The notes beneath the pieces were generated by a model. The model had not been told where the DNA came from and ran no database searches. It worked only from the letters and a program-made list of their open reading frames with translations. A stretch of DNA of 64,000 nt from Saccharina japonica (taxonomy: Eukaryota > Sar > Phaeophyceae > Laminariales > Laminariaceae): positions 13,112 through 77,111 of the forward strand of contig MEHQ01001475.1 of the NCBI GenBank assembly GCA_008828725.1, in the 5' to 3' direction. Shown here piece after piece: positions 58,901 to 62,419 of this stretch. The first letter of the stretch is position 1. Each line of letters opens with the position of its first letter. The position numbers and the translations under genes are program-made.

Positions 58901-61900
58901 GTTCGAAGGGACAGAAAAAAACGCACGGCGAACTTGTTTGTATTGAAGCTTATCCGCGCTCAACTAGTCACTCGAGCAAAGCGTGGGGGGTGTCGAAAGT
59001 TAATACCGGCAAGGCTCTGGTCGGTCGACGTGCACACATTTTCCCGTCACCAGTACAGCCTACGGATACGAGTGTTGGGACAATCACCGTCCTCGAGTAT
59101 TGGAATAATCATAGTGCTACGGTTGTCATTACTGTAGTAACAGTACAGCCAATACAATATAGTTCACTTTAGGCCGATATGCTAGAGGAAACGCTATCCT
59201 GTAAAAACACGGTTGCTTACTACGTATATAAAATATAGTTTTTTACCGCCCGCTGTGAGTGCGATCTTATTTTTTTCGAGATATGTTATCGACACAAACA
59301 ACTGCTTTGCTGGCGGGATCCTCGGCCAACTTCCCCCTGGAGAAGGCCCAGAGAAATGTTTGATTCGAAGCAGCGATATTCCGAGCCCAATAGACATCGA
59401 CTCACGAAACCAACAACTGAATCATGAAACCTGGGTGAAGCCACACTGGCTAGGGGGTCCGACCGACCCTAGGCTTACATGGTTCACACGACGCCCGGTG
59501 ATATGTGGCGGGCGCCGGTCAGGTGTCTGATATAAGCATTGGGCTGCTGGTGTGTAGAAAACAGACGGTAATCTTCTCGAGCCCTCTCACATGACGAAAT
59601 GTAGATATTTTTCGAGGACCGTAGGGCACCACGTGCGACTCCTTTCCCACTAGATTACGGATCCACGTGGTATCTTCGAGGCCATTCCCTGTGTTTACTG
59701 GCCTCGCCCAACACAGAACGGGTTGACCGTGGGTCGATTGTGTGACGATATCAAAGGTCTATTGTCTCACGAGGTGGTTTACGATAGGCGTGTTGACGAT
59801 TGGCACTGTTAAAATATCAATTGCGCCGCGCGAAAATACCCCTAAACAATCAACCGTGTTTCCCGCTTTCTCACAGCGGCGGTACGATAATATCTCCAGC
59901 CGTTTGTTCTAGTTCGTGCTGTAGTTTGGAGGGAAACATACTCAATTCTAGTGATTCCATTAGCACGGGTTACGCATGTAGTGTGCTCATGTTCGTGTGT
60001 CGCGCACGTACACGACAAGGCACAAGGCATACCACTCCTGGCACGCCCTAGACCACCTAAGAACGATGCATACTGTACTTTACACTCGGATTCAGAACAC
60101 GGAGCCCATGCTCACCTCGACTTTCCAGAGACTTGTCAGCATGTCCTCGGGAGCGATAACACCCTTGGCTAGAACGGCCACACTCAGAAACATGCGTTGC
60201 TTACTGGCTCCTAGCTCGTCAAAGCTAGTGTCCAGCACATGGTGTATTGATGTTCTCGTCCCGCCTTTCGCCATCAACATCTTCGCCTTGCTTTCCAAGT
60301 CGCTATGGAGCTCGAGCCATGCCTGCGCCGAACGTCCGCGCCCTTTCACAACTGCCATGGAACCGGCGATGGCTAGTGCCAAGGGCAAAAACCCACAATC
60401 TCGGCCCACCTTCAGGTGAGGAGCGCACGGTCAGACGGAGTACTCAGTAGTCGTCTCGTCTTGACTCTGGATTATTTCTCTTGAAAGCGACCAAGCCTAC
60501 GACGGTATGCTGCCAAAAACACTGAAACTCAGACGCAGCAGACAATTTGAATGATGTAGTGTAAACGTCATGCTTCTACTGTAGTATCAAGCGTTGCAGC
60601 GAAAATGGGCTGAGCAGCCAAAATATCGCAAATGAGGTGTAGTGTCGGGCCTGTTAATCCATAGAGCTACAGGTTTCCGATACCTGACACCTGTGGAATC
60701 TTTCGAGTATACGGTGTTTTGACCAATAGATATGCAGCGCCTAACGAACAGCGTCCGGTTCCGAAAGCGACGTTGCTGAATCGAAGTAGTTGCAACCTGT
60801 TTATATGTGGTTCCAGTCAGCCATCTTTCTACACCTAGTGTACCCATCGCTGCCGGGATGCTATTCATTTACGAATCAAACAGGCCTACCGGACAAACTA
60901 ACCTGCTGCATTGCTGCCCGAGCCTCTGCCCCGGGTGACCCGACTGTCCCGCTTGCACGCACCAGCAGGTTCAACGCCACGTCTTCCGTCATGTTCCCTA
61001 CCTCGGCACGTGCCCCTCCAAGACCTCCAACCACTGAATCGTCACGCGTGGTGACGAGCAGTACGAGCCCCGTGGGCACCAATGCATCAACTACCTCACG
61101 CTCCCACACGTCGTCCAGAACAACCAGGCGAGGCGAAGCACTTCTCGCGACAGCACTAAGGTGCTGAACGACCGCGTCTAAGCTGTCTAACGTGTGTGGC
61201 ACCCCGCGGGGGGTGTCCGTGGGTGCTGCTCCCACCTGCCTCGCCAGTCCCTCGAACAGGGCGTGGAGTTGGTCCTTCCGGCCTGGACCGACCTTGATCC
61301 AGAAGATACCCTGCCGGAAGTGCTTCCGGACATGCTCGTGTCTGACAACAGACGATGCCAGAACCGTCTTGCCCGCCCCACCCATGCCGAGGAGTATGTG
61401 GGGGGGACTGACACTGCCAGAAGAAGCAGCAACAGCCGTGAGCTTGCAAACAAACGTCTCCACGATAGAAGTGCGCTCCACGTGATAGTCCGGCAGGGGG
61501 AGTGCCCCGCTCGGAATAGCGGCCATGGACTCCAGTTTAGGCGGTAGGAAGCCTCGCTGCGCCTGCCGTACATCTAGGGCAACGAGGAACCCAATGTCTG
61601 TCCAGATATTGCGAAGTTTGTCTTCGAATTGGGTAATCTCCGCAGTGTCCTTACGATGGTAGAGGAGCGCTTTCAACTTCCGCCTGGTTCCCAACGTTTT
61701 GGCACGCTTTGCCAGCTGGTTAGTCGTCGATCCGAAGTCCCGCAGGCACTTATGTACGGGTGCGTCAGACAGTGTGCCCTCCATCGTGCCAAGCTTCATG
61801 AAGACACCGATGAGAAACGAACACCAGGAAATCAGGCCCCGTAGGTTTTCCTCCGCCTCCATTGCTCCCCCAACTGCCTCGATCAGAGCCTTGAAGGCCT

Positions 61901-62419
61901 GGCAGACGGGTGTGAGAGGGCCTACGCTTGCCATGTCGAGCATCCCTCCAGTGGTCGTAGCCATCCACTTGAGCGCATCTTGGACGGCATCTGGGCAGTC
62001 TTCCCACTCATTCAGTGCGTCCGACCCGACTCGCAGAAAAGCAGGCCAGGGCTTCTTCGCTACAAGAAGCTCCTGGACCTCTGCAAGCCTCTGTAAGAGG
62101 AGGGGAGACGGCCGATCGATCACCGCATGGGGAGGCTTCGCGTGTGTCACGAGTTTGCCACATCCATAGCAGTGCACTAGCCTAGTCTACAGCAGTGGTC
62201 TTATCCATGGCAGTGCATTAGCCTAGTTCACAGCAGTAGGCTTGGTGGTATTATGCAGCTGTACAACAGTACTGTAGTACCATCACAAGCTTTAGTATCT
62301 ATTGTAGATTCGACGATAAGGAGTTGCTATTGAGTACACAAAAATACCTCTGTGGTGGTGGGTCCCGCGGGTCGTCCTGCCTGCATAGTCCGCCCGCTGA
62401 TCGGTGCGCGAGTTGCCAT
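22838..62419 (-). CDS. NB-ARC-TPR (NLR/STAND-type) candidate immune receptor gene with one-TPR-per-exon cassette array
   Basis: Predicted intracellular STAND-class ATPase receptor. Order of parts: 24-aa first exon; exon 2 (helical N-terminus plus P-loop GMGGAGKT, residues 259-266, kinase-2 LVVLDDVWE, residues 346-354, and TTRD, residues 371-374); exon 3 (GLPL-type motif GFLPLA, 426-431); exon 4 (VHD at 546-548, the MHD-equivalent); then 32 intact one-repeat TPR exons and a terminal exon with stop. All junctions are phase 0, and 31 of the 32 cassettes are exactly 126 bp (42 codons). Joining all intact exons gives 6,129 nt, 2,042 residues. TPRs resemble the kinesin-light-chain type (core Y/LGPDHP). 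Seen: motifs, exon lengths, splice ends. Known: Ectocarpus NB-ARC-TPR genes have one TPR per exon and shuffle exons. Inferred: immune role, single transcript, exact exon use. Several decayed cassettes are interspersed, so either splicing skips them or the gene is partly broken. It could also be two or more overlapping gene models. Confidence 0.8.
23791..24321 (+). repeat. Dispersed repeat family unit, copy C (within the large last intron)
   Basis: Full-length copy matching 152-672 and 675-1196. C-runs lie on both sides, as if each copy starts where a previous C-run ended. Confidence 0.8.
25695..26393. mobile_element. Non-autonomous hAT-like element with 8-bp target duplication
   Basis: Perfect 15-bp TIRs CAGGGCATTAATTAG, flanked by the identical 8-bp direct repeat GTACACAT (25687-25694 and 26394-26401). 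An 8-bp duplication with a CAGGG start is diagnostic for hAT. The 699-bp interior has subterminal 'tgttgcgc' palindromes, 'cgcgcaagccccccgcaggg' repeats and no transposase, so it would depend on an enzyme encoded elsewhere. Confidence 0.85.
27359..27484 (-). CDS. TPR cassette 32 (class A)
   Basis: 126 bp, phase 0-0, donor GTGAG. Starts GKHEEAEPLFERAVKIWEAA, core LGSDHPKVA, ends AGTLEAQ. If its donor were not used, a stop would follow after 13 codons, so it is also a possible alternative 3' end. Confidence 0.87.
27485..31116 (-). other. Large intron between TPR cassettes 31 and 32
   Basis: Holds a diverged tandem array with 'ggttgctacaccgtagtcgc' motifs at 28850-29600 and again at 30580-30760. 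Between them is a T-rich 0.95-kb block that looks inserted. Also a possible TPR tail remnant (LHNRERVVQDPG) at about 30960-30995. No gene recognised. Confidence 0.5.
31117..31242 (-). CDS. TPR cassette 31 (class A)
   Basis: 126 bp, phase 0-0, donor GTGAG. Starts GKLDEAGPLFERAVAIWEAA, core LESHHPKVA, ends ATVLKAQ. Intron flank closely similar to that of cassette 32. Confidence 0.87.
32102..32227 (-). CDS. TPR cassette 30 (diverged)
   Basis: 126 bp, phase 0-0, donor GTGAG. Starts GKHDEAELLFKRWLAMNDPV, core DGPDRSIAA, ends FAALMKTM. The HP of GPDHP is lost, but the frame and both splice sites are intact. Confidence 0.75.
32343..32468 (-). pseudogene. TPR cassette with lost donor site
   Basis: CAG acceptor and 42 open codons (GKFAAVGPPLERSIAVRDTL.., ending ADVFKSQ), but the donor position reads CAA|ATTGG with no GT. 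It probably cannot be spliced as an exon; read-through reaches a stop. Confidence 0.6.
32583..32708 (-). CDS. TPR cassette 29 (diverged)
   Basis: 126 bp, phase 0-0, donor GTGAG. Starts GQHAEADAVFCRAMESWENM, core SGPGAPDLA, ends QARILTSQ. The loop is altered (GPGAPD), and the class is unclear, between C and D. Confidence 0.75.
32976..33101 (-). CDS. TPR cassette 28 (class B)
   Basis: 126 bp, phase 0-0, donor GTACG. Starts GKYAEAEPLYKRAVTIETET, core YGRDHPEVA, ends GDVLKAQ. Confidence 0.87.
33380..33612. mobile_element. MITE of the GCTACGGTAGAGGTG family (diverged)
   Basis: Left end 'ccgatagaggtactacc' and right end 'gtgccacccgcatcctagta', an imperfect inverted pair, about 230 bp apart, in an intron. 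Confidence 0.45.
34162..34287 (-). CDS. TPR cassette 27 (class B)
   Basis: 126 bp, phase 0-0, donor GTGAG. Starts EKYAEAEVLYKRLLAIDTET, core YGPDHLEVA, ends LAMLLEAM. Confidence 0.87.
34630..34868. mobile_element. MITE of the GCTACGGTAGAGGTG family
   Basis: Left 'tcatgccacggtagaggtgc' and right 'gcgctacctccgtcgtagag' are inverted. The interior shares 'tacctcacccaaaaaactga' with other copies. Confidence 0.5.
35649..35774 (-). CDS. TPR cassette 26 (class B)
   Basis: 126 bp, phase 0-0, donor GTGAG. Starts GKYTEAEQLYKRLLAIDTKL, core NGPDHPNIV, ends FALLLESM. Confidence 0.87.
36311..36558. mobile_element. MITE of the GCTACGGTAGAGGTG family (best copy)
   Basis: TIRs GACGCGTGCTACGGTAGAGG and (inverted) GACACATGCTACGATAGAGG, 248 bp, with TCTT on both flanks as a possible target duplication. 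The interior is AT-rich. Confidence 0.65.
36613..36738 (-). CDS. TPR cassette 25 (class B)
   Basis: 126 bp, phase 0-0, donor GTGAG. Starts GKYAEAEPLFRRSLAIKTKA, core YGLEHPKVV, ends LASVLGSM. A possible acceptor-side remnant of another cassette (CAGGGCAAGTGA, stop at the third codon) lies near 36957-36968. Confidence 0.85.
36739..39601 (-). other. Large intron between cassettes 24 and 25
   Basis: Holds the 208-bp tandem repeat (37340-37870) and a 257-codon plus-strand ORF (38244-39017) with no recognisable domain. It has no initiator support and is probably chance or a relic. Confidence 0.45.
37340..37870. repeat. Tandem repeat of about 208-228 bp, 2.5 copies
   Basis: Units begin near 37343, 37571 and 37779 ('caccgagct..ctag..cac'). 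The minus strand is open through 139 codons and repeats LTxLTITEATGLA twice. It could be a relic of a repeat protein; not identified. Confidence 0.65.
39602..39727 (-). CDS. TPR cassette 24 (class B)
   Basis: 126 bp, phase 0-0, donor GTGAG. Starts SKYAEAEPHYKRSLAIATKV, core YGPDHPEVA, ends LAALFETT. Confidence 0.85.
39830..39958 (-). pseudogene. Decayed class-C TPR cassette
   Basis: CAG acceptor and a GTAGG donor remain, 129 bp apart. The TPR reading (VCAEADPPLQKAIPYRAGNA) is in a different frame from the acceptor, and the second half is no longer TPR-like. Probably frameshifted. Confidence 0.5.
40102..40227 (-). CDS. TPR cassette 23 (class C)
   Basis: 126 bp, phase 0-0, donor GTGAC. Starts GKYADADPLWLRVIQIQENT, core LGPDHPNLA, ends AVGLKAQ. 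Confidence 0.85.
40676..40706. repeat. (GAGC)n microsatellite
   Basis: About seven GAGC units inside an intron. Confidence 0.9.
41105..41230 (-). CDS. TPR cassette 22 (class A)
   Basis: 126 bp, phase 0-0, donor GTATG. Starts GKYDEAEPLFERVVVFFEES, core LGRDHDEVF, ends AEVLTAQ. Beside it lies the class-A intron flank. Confidence 0.85.
42086..42211 (-). CDS. TPR cassette 21 (class B)
   Basis: 126 bp, phase 0-0, donor GTGAG. Starts GKNAEAEPLYKRSLAINTKV, core YGPDYPDMA, ends LATLLEAM. Confidence 0.88.
42326..42457 (-). CDS. TPR cassette 20 (44 codons, unusual length)
   Basis: 132 bp, still phase 0-0. The acceptor is AAG and the donor GTGGG. Starts SEYPPAEMLVKRSLAIVGKT, ends KNRAQLFKRS. Two extra codons lie in the loop that normally reads GPDHP, and the loop residues are lost. 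It is separated from cassette 21 by only a 114-bp intron. It could be a decaying cassette. Confidence 0.55.
42569..42694 (-). CDS. TPR cassette 19 (class D)
   Basis: 126 bp, phase 0-0, donor GTTTG. Starts GKYEEADALYARAINIGEVS, core VGPDHPDQA, ends AGVLTSQ. It shares the 'ggggtttggggaatcagatc' intron flank with cassettes 16 and 17. Confidence 0.85.
42841..42911 (-). pseudogene. Truncated half TPR cassette
   Basis: Reads KCAETEPLYAHSLATHEQME and then a stop. Homologous to the half-cassettes at 44833 and 45559 and more diverged, so an older member of the same tandem series. Confidence 0.5.
43659..43784 (-). CDS. TPR cassette 18 (class D)
   Basis: 126 bp, phase 0-0, donor GTGAC. Starts GKYEEADAIYARAIDSQERT, core LGPDHNDLA, ends AGVRNDQ. 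Confidence 0.85.
43916..43978 (-). pseudogene. Truncated half TPR cassette
   Basis: Reads EYAKTLPMLEGSLGMTASCK; only the first helix is recognisable. A related remnant (GKYTEAVYECSLETAASCKI) lies at about 46275-46340, in the same relative place upstream of cassette 15. Confidence 0.4.
44474..44530 (-). pseudogene. Partial copy of a class-D TPR exon 3' end
   Basis: About 50 bp matching the last codons and GTTTG donor of cassette 17 (AIRLCNRAG..), followed by a stop. It is a short local duplication next to the intact exon. Confidence 0.5.
44566..44691 (-). CDS. TPR cassette 17 (class D)
   Basis: 126 bp, phase 0-0, donor GTTTG. Starts GKYNAADALYARAIEIGETS, core IGPDHPDQA, ends AWGLKSQ. A partial copy of its 3' end, with a stop codon, lies just beside it at about 44474-44530. 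Confidence 0.85.
44833..44904 (-). pseudogene. Truncated half TPR cassette (duplicate copy 1)
   Basis: Reads GKCAEIGPLLCERALVIHEQ and then a stop; only TPR helix A is left. The intact-looking GGTAAG start and missing second half suggest an old truncation copied along with the D exon. Confidence 0.6.
45292..45417 (-). CDS. TPR cassette 16 (class D, chimeric)
   Basis: 126 bp, phase 0-0, donor GTGAG. The first half (AIEIGETSIGPDHPD) matches cassette 17. The second half (ENLSRRAAML) matches cassette 15. The switch lies within 18 shared bases encoding the GPDHPD core (about 45339-45356). Flanking introns follow the same rule on each side, so the exon is a recombination joint. Confidence 0.88.
45559..45629 (-). 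pseudogene. Truncated half TPR cassette (duplicate copy 2)
   Basis: Reads GRCAEIGPLLYERALAIHEQ and stops a few codons later. Near-identical to the half-cassette at 44833-44904, from which it differs by the 726-bp tandem duplication. Confidence 0.6.
46019..46144 (-). CDS. TPR cassette 15 (class D)
   Basis: 126 bp, phase 0-0, donor GTGAG. Starts GKYEEADALFARAIDSQERI, core MGPDHPDLAENLS, ends RAAMLIPQ. It is the likely donor of the second half of cassette 16. Confidence 0.88.
46731..46853 (-). pseudogene. Decayed class-A TPR cassette
   Basis: Minus strand reads GKHEDLDPLVERLVEILKDL, then LGSEGLTVATS, and then loses homology. The CAG acceptor has become CGC, and no donor is found. It sits where module order predicts a class-A cassette. 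Confidence 0.5.
47678..47803 (-). CDS. TPR cassette 14 (class B)
   Basis: 126 bp, phase 0-0, donor GTGAG. Starts GKFAEAAPLYERSLAINTEV, core YGPDHPGNT, ends LAVLLGVK. Confidence 0.85.
47920..48045 (-). pseudogene. TPR-like cassette lacking both splice sites
   Basis: 42 open codons (CQFPQTEPLSKRQFSVGVKV, then FGSERLHTM, ending AGFVKL) align to a class-B TPR. The acceptor is CAA rather than CAG, and the donor position reads CTT|CGAGC without GT. It is probably a dead exon whose reading frame has survived. Confidence 0.6.
48393..48518 (-). CDS. TPR cassette 13 (class D)
   Basis: 126 bp, phase 0-0, donor GTTAG. Starts EEYEEAAALYARAFESQERI, core LGHYHPDTA, ends ATVLIRQ. The ALYARA..SQER signature defines class D. 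Its first residue is Glu instead of Gly. Confidence 0.8.
48662..48733 (-). pseudogene. Truncated half TPR cassette
   Basis: Minus strand reads AKYAMAGPVCERSLATPEYR and then a stop after about 24 codons. Only the first helix of a TPR remains. It is one of several such N-terminal half-cassettes that follow class-D exons. Confidence 0.5.
49104..49229 (-). CDS. TPR cassette 12 (class A)
   Basis: 126 bp, phase 0-0, donor GTATG. Starts GKPEEAKLSFQRAIVIWEAA, core LGSDHAKVA, ends AGVFLNQ. The class-A intron flank lies beside it. Confidence 0.85.
50095..50237 (-). pseudogene. TPR cassette (class B) disrupted by a 17-bp internal tandem duplication
   Basis: 143 bp between normal splice ends (CAG acceptor, GTGAC donor), that is 126 + 17. 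The start GKNAEAELLYERSLAIDT is normal. The 17-bp segment around GCGATCGATACG is then present twice, shifting the frame and giving an early stop if the exon is included. Without the extra 17 bp it would be a regular class-B cassette. Splicing must skip it, or this haplotype is broken here. Confidence 0.75.
50346..50485 (-). pseudogene. Decayed TPR cassette
   Basis: Minus-strand remnant reading GELIEAGPLVTRSVVVVD, then a frame change and stop. The far end (..KAG|GTGAT) still has a donor. It shows the cassette outline but no AG acceptor at the expected place and no continuous frame. Confidence 0.5.
50633..50758 (-). CDS. TPR cassette 11 (class C)
   Basis: 126 bp, phase 0-0, donor GTGAG. Starts GKYVEADPLFLRAIEIVEKT, core LGPHHPRLA, ends QATCFMAQ. 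Confidence 0.85.
51056..51181 (-). CDS. TPR cassette 10 (class C)
   Basis: 126 bp, phase 0-0, donor GTGAG. Starts GKHEDADALMLRAIDITENS, core FGSDHPALA, ends RAMLLNEQ. Confidence 0.85.
51736..51861 (-). CDS. TPR cassette 9 (class C)
   Basis: 126 bp, phase 0-0, donor GTGCA (GT kept, rest weak). Starts GKYEVADPLYLRSIEIMEKT, core LGPDHQTLA, ends RGSMLMKQ. Confidence 0.8.
52307..52432 (-). CDS. TPR cassette 8 (class B)
   Basis: 126 bp, phase 0-0, donor GTATG. Starts GKFSEAEPLFRRALAIDTKV, core YGPDHIRVA, ends LGNLWEGQ. Confidence 0.85.
53147..53272 (-). CDS. TPR cassette 7 (class A)
   Basis: 126 bp, phase 0-0, donor GTGAG. Starts DKPEESEQLFERSVVVVEAG, core LGSDHPLLA, ends QANMLNAQ. Flanked by the class-A intron segment. 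Confidence 0.85.
53650..53738. mobile_element. Right-end fragment of the GCTACGGTAGAGGTG MITE family
   Basis: 'gttgaggagcc' followed by 'ctctaacgtagcatgcc'. The same pair occurs at 33540-33612. Left end not found. Confidence 0.4.
54804..54929 (-). CDS. TPR cassette 6 (class B, diverged)
   Basis: 126 bp, phase 0-0, donor GTAAC. Starts GKFAEAERLCKRVVAIIETV, core YGPDHPGIA, ends LADLYDTL. The last helix is diverged but open. Confidence 0.8.
55295..55420 (-). CDS. TPR cassette 5 (class C)
   Basis: 126 bp, phase 0-0. Starts GKFAEADPLFLRAVGIWENI, core LGPDHPDLV, ends VGVLKSQ; donor GTGGG. It uses a TAG acceptor where nearly all other cassettes have CAG. Confidence 0.85.
55696..55821 (-). CDS. TPR cassette 4 (class C)
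   Basis: 126 bp, phase 0-0. Starts GKYADADPLLVRAIEIGETA, core LGLDDPSVA, ends NRARLLQSQ; donor GTGAG. The DADPL..RAIEI signature defines class C. Confidence 0.85.
55880..55999 (-). pseudogene. Decayed class-C TPR cassette
   Basis: Minus strand has TFANAESLSQSLV in one frame and DLGTDHSRVAQ in another, followed by stops. The two pieces are in TPR order, so this is a frameshifted relic of a cassette between cassettes 3 and 4. Confidence 0.5.
56125..56250 (-). CDS. TPR cassette 3 (class B)
   Basis: 126 bp, phase 0-0. Starts DKYAEAEPLYDRSLAIYIKL, core NGADHPEVA, ends WAGVLMSQ; donor GTGAG. Asp replaces the usual first Gly, because the acceptor side reads CAG|GACAAG. Confidence 0.85.
56465..56590 (-). 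pseudogene. Decayed TPR cassette
   Basis: Only the end reads as TPR (LLNNRARLLRAP before a GTGAG donor). The upstream part has a stop and no GK-E-A start. Confidence 0.45.
56628..56753 (-). CDS. TPR cassette 2 (class A)
   Basis: 126 bp, phase 0-0. Starts DKYEQAVAFFDRAIGIWEAA, core MGSDHPMVA, ends AGVLVAQ; donor GTTAG. The IWEAA and GSDHP signature defines class A. The intron beside it carries the class-A flank ('atttgtgagtac'). Confidence 0.85.
57387..57512 (-). CDS. TPR cassette 1 (class B)
   Basis: First repeat after the NB-ARC module. 126 bp, phase 0-0, starts GKYAEAEPLYDQSLLIFEKV; core YGPTHSEVA; ends AAVLKAL before a GTAAG donor. The preceding intron ends ..CTCGTTTCTCAG in the transcript sense, as in most class-B cassettes. 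Confidence 0.85.
57513..58514 (-). other. Intron between the NB-ARC module and first TPR
   Basis: 1.0 kb with no further cassette that I can see. A 'gtgctacgatagggggg' motif near 58167 resembles the MITE TIR. Confidence 0.5.
58515..58898 (-). CDS. NB-ARC-TPR gene exon 4: winged-helix part with MHD-type motif and linker
   Basis: 128 codons, phase 0. The acceptor is strong: a T/C-rich tract ending in TTCGAACAG. It starts DVENTRDVARGLVDRSLLQ and contains YRVHDLLLDFARYRIEQ. VHD is the MHD-equivalent that coordinates ADP in NB-ARC switches, and HDLLLDFA is its usual context. The rest is a helical linker (LMALWRSVEALSSSTRL, then LSAEAANLHAVVGKLFYMQ) leading into the first TPR. Donor is CAG|GTGAG at 58510-58514. 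It completes the ATPase module begun in exons 2 and 3. Confidence 0.85.
58899..60115 (-). other. Intron 3 of the NB-ARC-TPR gene
   Basis: 1,217 bp without recognisable features. Chance ORFs only. Confidence 0.5.
60116..60409 (-). CDS. NB-ARC-TPR gene exon 3: ARC1 region with GLPL motif
   Basis: 98 codons between the acceptor CTGAAG and the donor GAG|GTGAGC, phase 0 at both ends. It opens with VGRDCGFLPLALAIAGS, the GLPL (GxP) motif that in NB-ARC proteins contacts the adenine and anchors ARC1. It continues with a helical segment containing HHVLDTSFDELGASKQRMFL, the usual 'LxxSYdxLp..lk.cFl' region. Joining to exon 4 gives LWKVE|DVENTRD, which reads on smoothly. The preceding intron is 493 bp and the following one 1,217 bp. 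Confidence 0.85.
60903..62090 (-). CDS. NB-ARC-TPR gene exon 2: helical N-terminal domain and nucleotide-binding core
   Basis: 396 codons, phase 0 at both ends (acceptor CTTACAG, donor CAG|GTTAG). The first roughly 190 residues are predicted amphipathic helices without recognisable catalytic residues. They include a hydrophobic stretch around residues 108-124 (LRGLISWCSFLIGVF) and a basic segment (LAKRAKTLGTRRKLKALL). This looks like a helical signalling bundle of the kind at NLR N-termini. Then follow the P-loop GMGGAGKT (259-266), an RNBS-A-like FWIKVG, kinase-2 LVVLDDVWE (346-354) and RNBS-B-like LLVTTRD. Walker A lysine and threonine and both kinase-2 aspartates are present, so ATP or ADP binding is expected. 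The class of the N-terminal bundle (HeLo-like, CC or other) cannot be decided by eye. Confidence 0.85.
62348..62419 (-). CDS. Candidate first exon of the NB-ARC-TPR gene
   Basis: ATG at 62417-62419 opens 24 codons (starts MATRAPISG, ends PTTTE) that end at a GAG|GTATTT donor in phase 0. This matches the phase-0 acceptor of the next exon, CTCTTACAG at 62091-62097. I chose it because the next exon's open frame has an in-frame stop just upstream of 62177 and no ATG before residue Met72 of that frame. Without this exon, translation could start only well inside the helical domain. The exon is short and has no domain of its own, so it is the least certain part of the model. An internal start in exon 2 is the alternative. 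Confidence 0.4.

Noticed and set aside
62106-62177. Starting the receptor at the first codon of the open frame at 62177
   Set aside because: That codon is GTG and there is an in-frame stop just before it. A strong acceptor at 62091-62097 and an upstream ATG exon fit better.
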